The notes beneath the pieces were generated by a model, which ran no database searches, had not been told where the DNA came from, and saw only the letters and a list, made by a program, of their open reading frames with translations. The position numbers and the translations under genes are program-made. This document shows, one piece after another, positions 46,238 to 54,466 of a stretch of 64,000 nucleotides of DNA. The stretch is taken from the NCBI RefSeq assembly GCF_000381545.1, contig NZ_KB906677.1:200638-264637 (forward strand), given 5' to 3'. Within the stretch, counting starts at the first letter, position 1. Every line of letters starts with the position of its first letter. The DNA comes from Rhodonellum psychrophilum GCM71 = DSM 17998. GTDB lineage: Bacteria; Bacteroidota; Bacteroidia; Cytophagales; Cyclobacteriaceae.

Positions 46238-47644
46238 ATGAAAAAAACGACAATTATTTTTATTTTAACATTTATGACAAATGTTGTGTTTGCACAAACC
46301 GACAATTACAAAAATGCTATTGACAATTTTCAAAAGAATTACAATGCTGAAAAGTATGAAGATATTTTTAACAGTTTTTCGCTTGAAATGAAACAAGCAT
46401 TACCTATTGACAAAACAAATCAATTTTTAACTGGCTTGAAAAGTCAAGTTGGGAAAATTGAAAAAACGGAATTTGTGAGTTATCAACAAGGAACTTATGC
46501 AACTTATAAAACGAATTTTGAAAAAGCTGTTTTAGCGGTCAACATTTCACTTGACGAGCAAAACCAAATTAATGGGCTTTTCATTAAGCCTTACGAAGAG
46601 CCGAAAAAAACCGAAAGCATCACTGTAAACGCATTAAGCAACTATCCGACAGATATTGCTGAAATCATCTTTTCAAAATCCAAAGATTTTCCGAATAACA
46701 CTCAACTTTCCATTGCCTTAATTCAAAATGGAAAAACAAAATATTACGGAATTATAAAAGTAAATGACACCATAAAACCCTACGTAAATCAAAATAAAAT
46801 TTTTGAAATCGGTTCAATTACAAAAGTTTTCACTTCAACAGTCTTGGCTTCGCTTGTTGTAGAGAAGAGACTCAAATTGACAGACGAAATAAATACATAT
46901 TATTCATTTCCTTTCAAAAATAACATTAAAATAAGTTTTGAAAGTTTAGCTAATCACACTTCGGGCTTATCAAGATTACCTGAAAACTTAGACCTATCTA
47001 ATGAATCTAATCCATACAAGAATTATGGTAAAAAAGAAATTGAGGAGTACCTTAAAAATTTGCTAAAACTTGAAAATGAACCTTCAAAAATATATTCCTA
47101 CTCAAATTTAGGTGCAGGACTTTTGGGTTATACCTTGGGTTTATCACAAAAAATGAGTTTCCAGAAATTATTAGAAAAGAGGGTTTTTGACAAATACAAA
47201 ATGAAAAGTTCATATACAACTTCTCAAAAGTTGGATGACAGACTTGTTAGAGGAGTAGACCAAAATGGCGAATTTGTTTCTAATTGGGATTTTGATGTTC
47301 TTTTTGGAGGTGGCGGAATCTTATCGACAACAGAAGATTTGGTAAAATTCGCAAATGCACAATTCAATCCTAAAAACACAGAACTTGCATTGACTAGAAA
47401 TCCAACTTTTGACATAAGCGAAAATATGAAAATTGGTTTAGGCTGGCATATTCTCAAAACTGAAAATGGGTTTAATTGGATTTGGCATAATGGAGGGACA
47501 GGTGGTTATTCTTCATCAATGGTTTTAGATGCAGAAAAGAAAAATGGGGTAATTATTTTATCTAATGTTTCAGCATTTAATCCGAAAATGGAGAATATTG
47601 ACAAATTATGCTTTGAATTAATGAAACAAAATGAAAATCAATAA
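46238..47644 (+). CDS. cassette ORF 2, serine hydrolase with N-terminal DUF3887-like domain
   Basis: 468 residues with a signal peptide (cleavage after VFAQ). Residues 20-120 resemble the DUF3887 type of small alpha+beta domain (NYKNAIDNFQKNYNAEKYEDIF). Residues about 140-460 are a class C beta-lactamase/PBP4*-like domain: SxxK as SITK in EIGSITKVFTS, YSN in YSYSNLGAGLLG, and the HNGGTGG triad position. Such proteins are mostly peptidases or esterases rather than true beta-lactamases. It is the only gene of its cassette, ending 6 bases before site 3. Confidence 0.88.
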   Translation: MKKTTIIFILTFMTNVVFAQTDNYKNAIDNFQKNYNAEKYEDIFNSFSLEMKQALPIDKTNQFLTGLKSQVGKIEKTEFVSYQQGTYATYKTNFEKAVLAVNISLDEQNQINGLFIKPYEEPKKTESITVNALSNYPTDIAEIIFSKSKDFPNNTQLSIALIQNGKTKYYGIIKVNDTIKPYVNQNKIFEIGSITKVFTSTVLASLVVEKRLKLTDEINTYYSFPFKNNIKISFESLANHTSGLSRLPENLDLSNESNPYKNYGKKEIEEYLKNLLKLENEPSKIYSYSNLGAGLLGYTLGLSQKMSFQKLLEKRVFDKYKMKSSYTTSQKLDDRLVRGVDQNGEFVSNWDFDVLFGGGGILSTTEDLVKFANAQFNPKNTELALTRNPTFDISENMKIGLGWHILKTENGFNWIWHNGGTGGYSSSMVLDAEKKNGVIILSNVSAFNPKMENIDKLCFELMKQNENQ

Positions 47645-47649
47645 CATCA

Positions 47650-47782
47650 GCTAACAGCCGTTTTGCAAAAGCGGGGGTTTCGTACTTCTATGAAAGTGAA
47701 GTACTAAATTCAAGTTTTGTGCATCTAATGAAGTTTAGTGCTAAAAATCCCCGCCTTCGCAAAGCGGCAAAACGTTAGCAGC
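47650..47782 (+). other. attC-like site 3
   Basis: 133 nt and the clearest member. GCTAAC pairs with GTTAGC, GCCGTTTTGC with GCAAAGCGGC (one G-T), and GCGGGG with CCCCGC. The centre is a run of about 20-nt degenerate units: gtttcgtacttctatgaa, agtgaagtactaaattc, agttttgtgcatctaatga, gtttagtgctaaaa. The left core begins 6 bases after the stop codon of ORF 2. The next cassette starts gttagcagct, complementary to agctgctaac of site 4. Confidence 0.8.
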
Positions 47783-47806
47783 TATATTAACAGCAAATAA
47801 CCGTAA

Positions 47807-48469
47807 ATGACAATAGACAACGAAAATATAGACAACAAAGAAACTACCAACACCACAGGCAGTAAAGATTTTTCTAACAAATCCAGTTACAATGAAAAAA
47901 AAATTGAGACTGGTTACGGCAAAATTTTAGTTACTGCAATCGTGACTGCTCTTTTAACATCATTAACTCAATATTTTTTACAAAATAGCAAATTATCAAG
48001 CGAGCAAGAATATTGGAACAAAAGATATGAAGTTGAAACTATTGACAAAATTAACAGTCATCGCATACAACTTGTTGATGAAATAAATAGTGAACTCCTA
48101 CAATTAGAAATAAAAGCAAAAGAAATAAAAATAAATGCAGCGGCTTCCAAATACTATACGACTCCCGAAGAAGTAAAGGAATTGACAAATCTTATGGTTC
48201 AATATCACAAAGATCTTTATTTGAATGCAGCAAAAGTTCATATGGCTTCTTTGTATTTTGGTAACGAAGTTGATAGTTTAATACCCGTTTTAGGGAAATC
48301 TCTTGAGTTGAACTTTCAAAACAACCTCTTAATAAAACAATCTGGGATTAAACTTCCTGAATTTGAATTAGACTTTGAAACTTTAGACACTTTGACAAAA
48401 TCAAGAAACGCAATAACAAAAGCGATGATTAATGAAATAGTGAAGTCATATGAATTAAAAAAAAAGTAG
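47807..48469 (+). CDS. cassette ORF 3a, membrane-anchored protein, unknown
   Basis: 220 residues. A hydrophilic Asn-rich N-terminus (1-42) is followed by one transmembrane helix (ILVTAIVTALLTSLTQYFL, about 43-62) and a long, mostly helical, charged domain (KINSHRIQLVDEINSELLQLEIKA, then LTNLMVQYHKDLYLNAAKV). I do not recognise the family. It shares a cassette with ORF 3b (gap of 23 bases, no attC between), so the two are cotranscribed and probably act together. Confidence 0.75.
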   Translation: MTIDNENIDNKETTNTTGSKDFSNKSSYNEKKIETGYGKILVTAIVTALLTSLTQYFLQNSKLSSEQEYWNKRYEVETIDKINSHRIQLVDEINSELLQLEIKAKEIKINAAASKYYTTPEEVKELTNLMVQYHKDLYLNAAKVHMASLYFGNEVDSLIPVLGKSLELNFQNNLLIKQSGIKLPEFELDFETLDTLTKSRNAITKAMINEIVKSYELKKK

Positions 48470-48492
48470 AAACACAACCCCAAATTAAACAA

Positions 48493-49137
48493 ATGGATTT
48501 TTCTAAAATAAATATTGAAGGTGTTTTAATTGGTTCTCTAATTGGACTTTTTTTAAAAACCTTTTTTGACAGATTTGCTACAGCTTCAAAACTTAACAGA
48601 CAAAGAAAGGTAATACTTGATTATTCAAAATATATTGGGCTTGACAAATCTTTAAAATTCGTAGAAGACCTGGACTTTATAAAAAAGTCAATAGTTGCAG
48701 TAACTGAAGAAGAGATTAAGGAAACCCAAGAAAGTAATTATGCGGTTGACGCTATGCCGATGTTTACAAGTTCAATCATTAAAAGTTTCACACAAGAAGA
48801 ACTTAGAAGAACAACTTATTCAACTATTAATTACATAACAATTTTGGACATCACATATAGCATTGATTTTTTAAGAGATTATATGCCTTTACAACTTTGG
48901 GAAAACTATCATACAAAAGTCAGACAGCATATGGAAGATGACAAAATAAAAATTGAAGACGAAATAAAACATTTTCAAGAATGTGGTTATTTAAAATCTC
49001 TTGCAAGTAACGCTGTAAATGAAATTGAAATGAAAAGAACAAGAGCTATTGAAACTCATAGACAATTTCATAACTTAATTGACAGGCTAAAAGGTTGGAA
49101 TATAATATGGACAATAAAATACTTATTAAGGCAATAA
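48493..49137 (+). CDS. cassette ORF 3b, membrane-anchored helical protein, unknown
   Basis: 214 residues. One short N-terminal hydrophobic segment (GVLIGSLIGLFLKTFF, about 10-25) is followed by a helical domain with IVAVTEEEIKETQES and YITILDITYSIDFLRDY, and a basic C-terminus ending WTIKYLLRQ. No recognised motif. It is the partner of ORF 3a in a two-gene cassette. Both have one membrane anchor and a cytosolic helical part, the type of architecture seen in membrane-effector defence or toxin-like pairs, but that is inference. Confidence 0.72.
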   Translation: MDFSKINIEGVLIGSLIGLFLKTFFDRFATASKLNRQRKVILDYSKYIGLDKSLKFVEDLDFIKKSIVAVTEEEIKETQESNYAVDAMPMFTSSIIKSFTQEELRRTTYSTINYITILDITYSIDFLRDYMPLQLWENYHTKVRQHMEDDKIKIEDEIKHFQECGYLKSLASNAVNEIEMKRTRAIETHRQFHNLIDRLKGWNIIWTIKYLLRQ

Positions 49138-49143
49138 ATACAG

Positions 49144-49278
49144 CTGCTAACAGGCGTTTGGCAAAAAAGCGGGTTCAGTGCTTAATTGAAGCTTTGTGCT
49201 TCGTATCAAGTTCAGTGCTAGCAGACAGTTTAGTGCTTCGAAATCCGCTTCTTCGCCAAGCGCCAAAACGTTATAAGC
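49144..49278 (+). other. attC-like site 4
   Basis: 135 nt. GCTAAC..GGCGTTTGGC pairs with GCCAAGCGCC..GTTA, and AGCGG with CCGCT. Internal units are gttcagtgcttaattgaa, gctttgtgcttcgtatc, agttcagtgctagcagac and agtttagtgcttcg. The next cassette starts gttataagcc, the exact complement of ggcttataac in site 5. Confidence 0.8.
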
Positions 49279-49321
49279 CATTTTAGGACGACACACACAT
49301 CCAAACTAACATTGACGACAA

Positions 49322-50338
49322 ATGAGTAAAATAATAATTGCAAACATTACTTGGAATCCATTCGGTTGGAGAAACAATAGCTACATAAATCCTAAAGCTG
49401 GACATAAATACGCCCAAGACAATGTTGGTGGCGAATCATTAAATTTCAATTTCAACAAAAAGGCGGTTGACACAGACAAGTTTGTAAATGGTTTCGTTCA
49501 ATGGAAAAATGCTCCAGTAAAATTTGAAAAAGGCGGACTTATAATATTTTACACAAGGAATACTGACGAAAACAAAGGACAAATAGTTGGAGTGTATGGC
49601 AAAGCAGAAACATTTAGTGACGCAAGAAAACTAGAAGTTCCGTTTCAAAAAAATGTTTATTGGACGAACATTAAAGCAGAAAGGGATTTTTCAATTTTAT
49701 TTCCTTTACCACTTGACGCTAACAACTACAAAGACAATTCAAGCGATAGAATGGTTGGGCAAATTGGTTTCACATACAAAGACGACACGTTTGCTGAACA
49801 AATACTTTTTGACGAACTAACCGAACTATCAAAAGCAGGAACTAACGAAAAAGATTTTAATAAACTTTTATCCATTTACGAATACTATACTGGTAAAAAG
49901 TTCAAGTTGACTTTTGTTTCAAATGACGAAAAGGAACAAATCGAACTTGAGAAATTTTTCAAAAAGAATAAATCAAAGGCGGACATTCTAAAAGACTTGG
50001 AGAACCTTAAAGACAGCGACCCTGAAGAAATTATTGTTAATCACAAAACATATAAACGTGACAACAAAACAATAGCACAAATAAAAATTCTTCGGGACTT
50101 TAAATGCCAAATTTGTTCAACGACAATAATGAAAAAAGACGGAAGCAAGTATATTGAAGCTGCACATATAAAAGCCAAACACTTAAAAGGACGAGAAACA
50201 CTTGACAACATAATTTTACTTTGCCCAAACCATCATAAAGAGTTTGACTTTGGACAACTTGAAATTAAAATTCACGACAAAAAACAAATTGACTTTTTAC
50301 TAAACGGACAACGACATAAAATAAAACTAACTGTATAA
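49322..50338 (+). CDS. cassette ORF 4, HNH endonuclease with possible modified-base reader domain
   Basis: 338 residues. The C-terminal 80 residues are a zinc-supported HNH nuclease: CQIC, then EAAHIKAKHLKGRETLDNIILLCPNHHKEFD (H-N-H, with CPNHH as second zinc half). The N-terminal 150 residues (NITWNPFGWRN, NPKAGHKYAQDN, GLIIFYTRN..GQIVGVYG) look like an EVE/PUA-type or related binding domain. The middle is a charged linker (EQIELEKFFKKNKSKADILKDLE). Reader plus HNH is the layout of type IV, modification-dependent restriction enzymes. It is the only gene of its cassette and probably acts in phage defence. Confidence 0.82.
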   Translation: MSKIIIANITWNPFGWRNNSYINPKAGHKYAQDNVGGESLNFNFNKKAVDTDKFVNGFVQWKNAPVKFEKGGLIIFYTRNTDENKGQIVGVYGKAETFSDARKLEVPFQKNVYWTNIKAERDFSILFPLPLDANNYKDNSSDRMVGQIGFTYKDDTFAEQILFDELTELSKAGTNEKDFNKLLSIYEYYTGKKFKLTFVSNDEKEQIELEKFFKKNKSKADILKDLENLKDSDPEEIIVNHKTYKRDNKTIAQIKILRDFKCQICSTTIMKKDGSKYIEAAHIKAKHLKGRETLDNIILLCPNHHKEFDFGQLEIKIHDKKQIDFLLNGQRHKIKLTV

Positions 50339-50372
50339 TGACAACTCAAACCCTTGTGGACAGAAGAAAAAC

Positions 50373-50508
50373 GGCTTATAACAGCACATTTGCAATAGGC
50401 GGGGTTTCGTGCTCCGCAGACAGTTTAGTGCAAGCCGAAAGTTTTGTGCTCCGCATAAACATTAGTGGTAAAATTCCCGCCCATCGCAAATTTGCAAAAC
50501 GTTGGCGG
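50373..50508 (+). other. attC-like site 5
   Basis: 136 nt. TTATAAC left core; GCACATTTGC pairs with GCAAATTTGC (one mismatch), GGCGGG with CCCGCC. It ends gcaaaacgttggcgg. Internal units are gtttcgtgctccgcagac, agtttagtgcaagccg and agttttgtgctccgc. The next cassette starts gttggcggta, the exact complement of taccgccaac at half-site 6. Confidence 0.8.
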
Positions 50509-50527
50509 TAATTCTAAATGACGACAT

Positions 50528-51433
50528 ATGAATCAAGAAAAAACAATTTCCAGACAAGAACTGACTGAGTTTTATGAACCTCTTTTGAAAGGTTATAGTG
50601 AGTCATTTAAAACCAAAATAAATACAATTGAAAATATCACTAAAACTGTCTTTAATGACGCAAACGAAGTAACCATAGACCAACTGAAAGATTTTTGTCA
50701 CACTTCTAACGACAATTTTCTAAAGTCTATGATAGACAGACTAATTGGAGTTAGAGAAATTATCTATTGTAGAGAAAATAATTTAGAATTAAAAATGTTA
50801 GCTGTTTGGAGACTAATTTCTAACTCTATTAGACTTATTCCGAGTGAATTCACTATTTCCTCTATTGGTTCTCAAGGCTTTTTATCAATCCCACTTTATA
50901 AAACAGATAAGCCATTAGAAGCATTTGACTTTATTAGATTACACATTTGGGACGACAGTTTGGATAAATATATGGATTTACAAAAATGTGAAGACTTTTC
51001 AATTCACTCTCATACATTTTTTGCAAAAAGTTGGATTATCACAGGCCAAATAATTAATAACAGATATGAATTTGATTTAAATTCAAGTAACTCTAAACAC
51101 TCATTTTTTGAAGTTGTCTACAATGACTCTTTAAATCAAGTTAACCAACATAGCTCAAAGGCAGTCAATAAAGGCAAAAATGCAGAATTAATTAAAGTGA
51201 GCGAAGAAATTCATTACGAAAGCGGGTATTATGAAATTAAACCAAGTAAGCTTCACAAATCTGGACATAAAAACTCGCCATTATGCTCTGCAACTTTTTT
51301 TTCATTTACGGGTAAAGACGGTCTTGGAAAATCATTTGTAATAGGTCCAAAAGAAATAACCGAATCAGAAATAAACAGAAAAATGAATATTGACCCAATT
51401 TACCTTTTAGACAAGATAGACAAACAATTATGA
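50528..51433 (+). CDS. cassette ORF 5a, possible cupin-like partner of a SLATT protein
   Basis: 301 residues, soluble. The segment DFIRLHIWDDSL..FSIHSHTFFAKSWIITGQI contains an HxH in a beta-rich context like a cupin metal site. A second beta-rich part is SEEIHYESGYYEIKPSKLHKSGH. The N-terminus (1-110) is helical. Family assignment is tentative. The stop overlaps the ATG of ORF 5b (ATGA, 51430-51433), so the two proteins are translationally coupled, as in sensor/effector pairs. Confidence 0.75.
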   Translation: MNQEKTISRQELTEFYEPLLKGYSESFKTKINTIENITKTVFNDANEVTIDQLKDFCHTSNDNFLKSMIDRLIGVREIIYCRENNLELKMLAVWRLISNSIRLIPSEFTISSIGSQGFLSIPLYKTDKPLEAFDFIRLHIWDDSLDKYMDLQKCEDFSIHSHTFFAKSWIITGQIINNRYEFDLNSSNSKHSFFEVVYNDSLNQVNQHSSKAVNKGKNAELIKVSEEIHYESGYYEIKPSKLHKSGHKNSPLCSATFFSFTGKDGLGKSFVIGPKEITESEINRKMNIDPIYLLDKIDKQL

Positions 51434-51927
51434 ATCAAAAAGAACTTATGCTATTAGACTGGATGCGTAAAATTCACCAGCTTGAATACGCACATTGTTT
51501 CCAGTCTTTATATTTCAGTAGGATTGAAAAGACAATTGGAGTTAGTGCTTTTATTTTGTCAACAGCGGTTGCATTCACTTATAGATTTCCATTTATTGGC
51601 TATCCTTGTGTTAAGGAATATATTTTACCCTTTATTCTTTTTTTAGTAGCTATATTGACAGGTTATCAGTCATTTATCAAACCTGGAGAAAAAGCCGAGA
51701 CTCATAGAAAGTTGGGGATTGAATATGAAAAAATCCGACACGAAATTGAAACAATTTTAACAGGAAAAATGGATGACCCCAAATTAGACTCACATATTGC
51801 GGGAGTAAAAAATAAATGGGACGCTTTGAACACCATATATGTAAGTCAAAGACATTACGACAATGCAAAAGCAAAAGTGAAATCATTTAACAAATATCCT
51901 AAAGAACTTGACTTTATAAAGACATAA
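51430..51927 (+). CDS. cassette ORF 5b, SLATT-like two-helix membrane effector
   Basis: 165 residues. A leading amphipathic stretch (LLDWMRKIHQLEYAHCFQSLYF) is followed by two transmembrane helices (about 35-52 and 62-82) and a C-terminal charged helix beginning KPGEKAETHRKLGIEYEKIRHEIE. That order, with the H(R/K)xxxxxYxx(I/L)xxEI pattern after the second helix, matches SLATT-domain proteins, predicted pore-forming effectors in nucleotide-signalling and other conflict systems (established by comparative genomics). The upstream gene would be its regulator or sensor. No CD-NTase or SLOG gene is adjacent. Confidence 0.72.
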   Translation: MNQKELMLLDWMRKIHQLEYAHCFQSLYFSRIEKTIGVSAFILSTAVAFTYRFPFIGYPCVKEYILPFILFLVAILTGYQSFIKPGEKAETHRKLGIEYEKIRHEIETILTGKMDDPKLDSHIAGVKNKWDALNTIYVSQRHYDNAKAKVKSFNKYPKELDFIKT

Positions 51928-51935
51928 AAAGAACT

Positions 51936-51959
51936 ACCGCCAACAGCCGGTTTGCAAGC
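51936..51959 (+). other. attC-like half-site 6 (left half only)
   Basis: taccgccaacagccggtttg is a perfect left half, and its tail pairs with the start of its own cassette (gttggcggta, 50501). The sequence then breaks off into AT-rich DNA. No right half (GTT end) is found before 54351, so the AraC gene region joined here by deletion or insertion. Confidence 0.65.
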
Positions 51960-52015
51960 TTAAAAAAAATGTGGAGAATTCAAGAAACAAACAATGAAAA
52001 ATAAAAAAAAGATTA

Positions 52016-53152
52016 ATGGATAAAATTAATTTATTGGTTACAATCTCTGTAATAACAATGTTCATTTCATTATTTCTAGCATTATTTTTGGTTACAGTCA
52101 AAACAGAACATAAATTAAGTAATCGTCTTTTTGCCTTTTTTTTGATTTTATCTGCAATTGACATGATTGGAAATATAAACTCTTTGTTTTATATCTCGTT
52201 GAATGTTAGAGTTTTTATAAGTTCATTTTTTTTATTACAACTTCCCACTTTTTATTTATATGTCTTATCCGTTTGCTATTCTGATTTTAAGCTCAAGCAA
52301 AAACATTTAATTCATAGTGTTGCTTTTTTAATAGCAAATTTAATCTTATTACCCCACTTTTATACTGTCGATTTGCCTTCAAAAATTCGTTTGCTCGAAA
52401 AAAGTAGTAGTATACCAGAAATACAGTTTAATCATATTTTAATGCACATTCAAATGCTGTTATACATCGTTGCAGCTTTTATGATATTGAGAAAAGCGAG
52501 GAAAATTTATCTTGAAAATTATGCAGGAGCAAGTATCGAATCACTTAAATGGTTATTTCAATTTACCTTGGCATTGTCAGCCTTTTACTTCATTGCGCTA
52601 GTAAAAAACATATTTAAGTTTACAGTGTATCTTAACATCTCCGAAGGATTAAAAATTGGACTTCTGATATTTGAATTCTTCATCATTTTTTGGTATTTAT
52701 ATAAAGCATTAAATAACCCCAGTTTATTCAGGAATATTGATTCAAAATTAAAACTAGTTTCTGATATTATCTCTGAAGAGAAAAAAATCGAACCTGAAAC
52801 TTTAAACGAAGATCTTTTGAGATTAAAGAAATATATGGCTGATGAAAAGCCATTTCTTGATCCTGCTTTGACGATTCAGGATATTTCAAATTCTTTAGAT
52901 ATTCCAGTTCGTGAATTATCAGTTTTAATTAATCATCAGTTGGGTCAGCATTTTTATGATTTCGTGAACACTTACCGGATCGAAAATACAATTGAAATTT
53001 TGAAAGATTCATCAAAAAGTAAAGTCACAGTTCTTGAGATTTTGTATGAAGTTGGTTTTAATTCTAAATCTTCTTTTAATACTGCTTTTAAAAAACACAC
53101 AGGAAATACGCCAACTTCTTATCGTAAAAGACTACAAAACAAATACTTGTAA
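52016..53152 (+). CDS. AraC-family regulator with N-terminal membrane domain
   Basis: 378 residues. The first 235 residues hold about seven transmembrane helices (INLLVTISVITMFISLFLAL, FYLYVLSVCY, IGLLIFEFFIIFWYLY). Residues about 275-375 are an AraC DNA-binding domain with two helix-turn-helices (LTIQDISNSLDIPVRELSVLI and VTVLEILYEVGFNSKSSFNTAFKKHTGNTP). Membrane-embedded AraC regulators of this kind are common in Bacteroidota. It lies 140 bases before a serine hydrolase gene on the same strand and could control it. Its 5' junction with the array is irregular. Confidence 0.88.
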   Translation: MDKINLLVTISVITMFISLFLALFLVTVKTEHKLSNRLFAFFLILSAIDMIGNINSLFYISLNVRVFISSFFLLQLPTFYLYVLSVCYSDFKLKQKHLIHSVAFLIANLILLPHFYTVDLPSKIRLLEKSSSIPEIQFNHILMHIQMLLYIVAAFMILRKARKIYLENYAGASIESLKWLFQFTLALSAFYFIALVKNIFKFTVYLNISEGLKIGLLIFEFFIIFWYLYKALNNPSLFRNIDSKLKLVSDIISEEKKIEPETLNEDLLRLKKYMADEKPFLDPALTIQDISNSLDIPVRELSVLINHQLGQHFYDFVNTYRIENTIEILKDSSKSKVTVLEILYEVGFNSKSSFNTAFKKHTGNTPTSYRKRLQNKYL

Positions 53153-53292
53153 TTACTCGTACTTTTTACTTTAACTATTCGTACCAATTTTTTTTCAGAA
53201 ATGTGGTCGAGTACATCCATTCGGTCGCATAAGTTTCAATTCTTCCACAAATTTGTATCGAAATAATTTATTAACACAAAATAAACGATACA

Positions 53293-54348
53293 ATGAGAAC
53301 TTCATTAAAATTTTTAGCAGCGCTTTTAGTAAGCAACTTTTCTTATGGACAAGACATTTCTAAAAAGATTGATTCTATAATAAATGCGAATCATCAAAAA
53401 AATCCTGACGTTAGCATTAGCGTTGGATTCGTTAGCAATAATGCAGAATACTTTACAGCGTATGGTAATTTGAGTAAGGATAGTCAGACTAAAGTTGACA
53501 AAAATACTCTATTCGAAATTGCCTCTATTACTAAAATCTTAACTTCAAATTTAATTGCACAGGCAGTTATTGAGAATAAAATAGAATTAGAAGATTACAT
53601 TGATAACTATCTTCCGAAAGCCTATGTTTTAAATAAAAATCTCAAAAACAAAATCAAAATTTCTGACTTGGCTTCTCATCAATCTGGTTTGCCTGATATT
53701 GATTTTGCAAAGTTAATTGAGATTGATCCGCAACAGCCAGTAAGCAGCATAACGGAAGAAAAATTGACTACGATAATCAATAATTGTACAGAGTTAAAAG
53801 ATTATGGTAAATACCGTTACTCAACCATTGGCTATACTTTACTGGGACTAATTCTAGAAAAAGTGTATGGCAAAAGTTATGATAAAATTATCAAAAGCAA
53901 CATAATAAATCCATTAAAAATGACTAATACATTAACTATAAACTTCGATGTGAAAAACAAAGTTGTTGGTTACAACCCTGATGGAGGTGCTCAAGAATTA
54001 TTTAATTGGAATATCACAGCACCATCAGGATTAATAAAATCTAATGCTTCTGATATGGTTAAATACCTGAAAGCGGTCTTAAATAATGAAACGGCAATTG
54101 GTAAAGCCGCTATGATGACAGAAGAAATCTTCTATAAAGATGAAAAAAGAGAATTAGGTTTAGGTACAAACATAATGACAGATGAAAAAAACACACTTTA
54201 TCAAAAATCTGGTGATTTAATGGGGCAATCTTCACTTATATGCTATAATAGAGCCAAAAATTGGGGAATTATTATATTGATAAACCAAAGAAACTCAGAA
54301 ATCAGAAATAAACTATTGAATGAAATTTATAACACCATTTTGAAATAA
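53293..54348 (+). CDS. serine hydrolase (class C beta-lactamase-like)
   Basis: 351 residues with a signal peptide (cleavage after FSYGQ). Motifs are SxxK as SITK in FEIASITKILTS, YST in YRYSTIGYTLLG at the YxN position (Asn replaced by Thr), and KSGDLMGQS at the KTG/HxG position. ASHQSGLPD corresponds to the HxSGLP loop of PBP4*-type hydrolases. It is probably a periplasmic peptidase or esterase. It is followed 6 bases later by the left core of an attC that is split by group II introns. Confidence 0.86.
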   Translation: MRTSLKFLAALLVSNFSYGQDISKKIDSIINANHQKNPDVSISVGFVSNNAEYFTAYGNLSKDSQTKVDKNTLFEIASITKILTSNLIAQAVIENKIELEDYIDNYLPKAYVLNKNLKNKIKISDLASHQSGLPDIDFAKLIEIDPQQPVSSITEEKLTTIINNCTELKDYGKYRYSTIGYTLLGLILEKVYGKSYDKIIKSNIINPLKMTNTLTINFDVKNKVVGYNPDGGAQELFNWNITAPSGLIKSNASDMVKYLKAVLNNETAIGKAAMMTEEIFYKDEKRELGLGTNIMTDEKNTLYQKSGDLMGQSSLICYNRAKNWGIIILINQRNSEIRNKLLNEIYNTILK

Positions 54349-54354
54349 ATAAAA

Positions 54355-54366
54355 AGCCAGCAGGTA
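54355..54366 (+). other. attC-like site 7, left core, split by introns
   Basis: gccagcaggta directly abuts the intron 3' end. Removing 54367-56777 joins it to acagtatttatgcc, giving ..ggtaacagtatttatg.., a normal left core. The intron therefore cut the TA^AC of this core. Confidence 0.65.
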
Positions 54367-54408
54367 GTCGAGTAGGTAAAGGGGAATTCCACCCCTAAAC
54401 CTCTCACA

Positions 54409-54442
54409 GAACCGTACGTGAACCTCTCGATTCATACGGCTC
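54409..54442 (-). ncRNA. group II intron domain V
   Basis: 34 nt, the standard domain V length: GAGCCGTATG pairs with CGTACGGTTC around a short internal loop and GAGAGG region. It contains the catalytic metal-binding stem. It is followed on the minus strand by TGTGAGAGG and domain VI. Confidence 0.85.
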
Positions 54443-54466
54443 TTATTATGCTTCGGTTTTAGTCCA

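Noticed and set aside
47650..47782. attC-like sites as ordinary transcription terminators
   Set aside because: They are over 130 nt long, lack U-tracts, have conserved GTT/AAC cores, and pair with cassette starts; simple terminators in this window look quite different (e.g. 21474, 24505).
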